Shown in pieces: positions 5,222-6,196 of a stretch of DNA of 6,196 nucleotides. The number at the start of each line of letters is the position of its first letter. Within the stretch, counting starts at the first letter, position 1. Made by a program: the position numbers and the translations under genes. This stretch comes from Chloroflexota bacterium. Its GTDB lineage: Bacteria > Chloroflexota > Dehalococcoidia > DSTF01 > RBG-16-68-14. Location of the stretch: positions 1 to 6,196 of the forward strand of contig JADFRJ010000143.1 of the NCBI GenBank assembly GCA_022561355.1, in the 5' to 3' direction. The notes beneath the pieces were generated by a model that was not told the origin of the DNA, did no database searches, and saw only the letters and a program-made list of their open reading frames with translations.

Positions 5222-6196
5222 TTAGACCGCGCGGAGTTCCCGCAGCGTGCGCGGCAGCTCTGGCAGCAGGTCGCTGGCCAGCATGCCGGCATCGCCCAAC
5301 TCCGGCTTGAGGCCCTGCGCCGCCGCCGCGTGTACATACGCGCCGCAGCAGGCCGCCTCGAACGGGGCGAGGCCCTGCGCCATCAGGCCGGCGATTGCGC
5401 CCGCGAGCACGTCGCCCGTTCCCGCCGACGCGAGCGCCGCGTTCGCGTACGGGTTCACGCCGGCCCGGCCGTCCGGCGCGGCGATGATGCTGTAGGCGCC
5501 CTTGAGCACGACCGTCTGCTTGAACTCCGCCGACGCCTCTTGCGCGGACGCCAGCCTGTTCGACTGTATGTCCGCTATGGGACGTCTCGTCAGTCTGGAA
5601 TGCTCGCCGGGGTGCGGCGTGAGTACGCATCGCGCGGCGACTCGCTCCCACCAGTGCGGGAGCTTCGCCAGGTTGTTCAGCCCGTCGGCGTCGATCAGCA
5701 CAGGGGGACCGTCCTCCTCAAGGGACGTGAGTAGTTGCCGCACGAACGCCTCCTGCGAGGCGCCCTGGCCGAGTCCCGGCCCCACCAACAGCGCGTCGTA
5801 GCGTGGCAGTGCGCTAGCGGCCTCGGTTGCCGCCGAGGCCGACACGGCTCCGCCGCTATCGCTCAGGGGCAGGAACGTCGCCTCCGTCAGCCCCGCTGCG
5901 ATCAGTGGCAGAGCGCTCTCCGGGCAGGCGACCGTCACCAGGCCGGCCCCTGAGCGCAGCGCGCCCAGTGCGGCGAGCCGCGCCGCGCCAACGTACTGCC
6001 GCGATCCCGCCACGATCAGCAGCCGCCCGAACGTGCCCTTATTCGCGCCGGCGGGGCGTTTCGGGAGCCGGTCGCGCACCCAGCGCGCGTTCAGCAACTC
6101 GACGGGCAGCGCCTCGACGGCCTCCGACGGCAGGCCCAGATCGATCAGCTCTATCTGGCCGGCGAACTCCGCGCCGGGCAGCGTATGGAGGCCAAA
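5222..6196 (-). CDS. nnr: Bifunctional NAD(P)H-hydrate repair enzyme Nnr, C-terminal part (ADP-dependent dehydratase domain; N-terminus outside window)
   Basis: The frame is open from the right edge to TAA 5224-5222, 324 visible residues. The first 30 or so residues include LPGAEFAGQIELIDLGLP, which resembles the end of a YjeF_N epimerase domain (NAD(P)HX epimerase). The rest is the YjeF_C / NnrD dehydratase, which uses ADP or ATP to convert damaged NAD(P)H hydrate back to NAD(P)H. Visible-residue landmarks are NKGTFGRLLIVAGS (52-65), GPGLG (139-143), LIDADGLN (167-174), LTPHPGE (192-198), VVLKGAYSIIAAPDG (229-243) and the nucleotide-binding AGTGDVLAGAIAGL (258-271). The domain runs to its natural end (SDLLPELP, then LRAV). 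A TTG at 6097-6095 could be taken for a start, but the coding sense continues upstream without a break, so I treat the gene as the usual epimerase-dehydratase fusion cut by the window edge. Housekeeping metabolite repair in the cytoplasm. Confidence 0.92.
   Translation of the reverse strand, partial: FGLHTLPGAEFAGQIELIDLGLPSEAVEALPVELLNARWVRDRLPKRPAGANKGTFGRLLIVAGSRQYVGAARLAALGALRSGAGLVTVACPESALPLIAAGLTEATFLPLSDSGGAVSASAATEAASALPRYDALLVGPGLGQGASQEAFVRQLLTSLEEDGPPVLIDADGLNNLAKLPHWWERVAARCVLTPHPGEHSRLTRRPIADIQSNRLASAQEASAEFKQTVVLKGAYSIIAAPDGRAGVNPYANAALASAGTGDVLAGAIAGLMAQGLAPFEAACCGAYVHAAAAQGLKPELGDAGMLASDLLPELPRTLRELRAV

Noticed and set aside
6095..6097. TTG as the true start of a stand-alone NAD(P)H-hydrate dehydratase
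   Set aside because: The frame stays open to the window edge and the 33 upstream codons look like the end of the YjeF_N epimerase domain, so the gene is better read as the fused form.

Overview
This window is G+C-rich, gene-dense bacterial chromosome. It holds four complete, recognisable gene families plus one EthD-family gene, one gene cut by the right edge, and probably the tail of another gene at the left edge. There are no RNA genes, mobile elements, CRISPR arrays or long repeats that I can see. The G+C bias, the stand-alone acyl-CoA mutase large subunit, the strong AGGAGG-type Shine-Dalgarno sites and one TTG start would fit Chloroflexota (for example a Dehalococcoidia-like lineage) or an actinobacterium. 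That placement is an inference from general resemblance, not something the sequence proves.

Left half, + strand. Positions 3-191 read as an open frame ending in a hydrophobic, membrane-like stretch, probably the 3' end of an upstream gene. Next comes a 554-residue large subunit of a coenzyme-B12-dependent acyl-CoA mutase (278-1942). It is followed after 49 bases by a polytopic membrane protein of the UPF0104 / LPG-synthase-TM 'flippase-like' family (1992-2993, TTG start). Nine bases later comes a cation diffusion facilitator metal transporter (3003-3950). The last two genes are close enough to be translationally coupled.

Right half, - strand, converging on the transporter with only 8 bases between stop codons. 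Read in transcription order it holds the C-terminal part of a bifunctional NAD(P)H-hydrate repair enzyme (6196-5222, cut by the window edge), a 123-base gap, a small EthD-family ferredoxin-like protein (5098-4769), and a lipoprotein-type UlaG-like metallo-beta-lactamase-fold hydrolase (4756-3959). The last two form a tight pair in which the second gene's Shine-Dalgarno touches the first gene's stop codon.

No single pathway links all the genes. The two points most worth a second look are at residue level. The mutase carries Phe84 and Gln202 where true methylmalonyl-CoA mutases have Tyr and Arg, a pair known from isobutyryl-CoA mutase, so the usual 'methylmalonyl-CoA mutase' label is doubtful. 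The CDF transporter has Asn162 where the transport-site Asp of its fifth membrane helix is expected. I did not find a convincing new multi-gene system.
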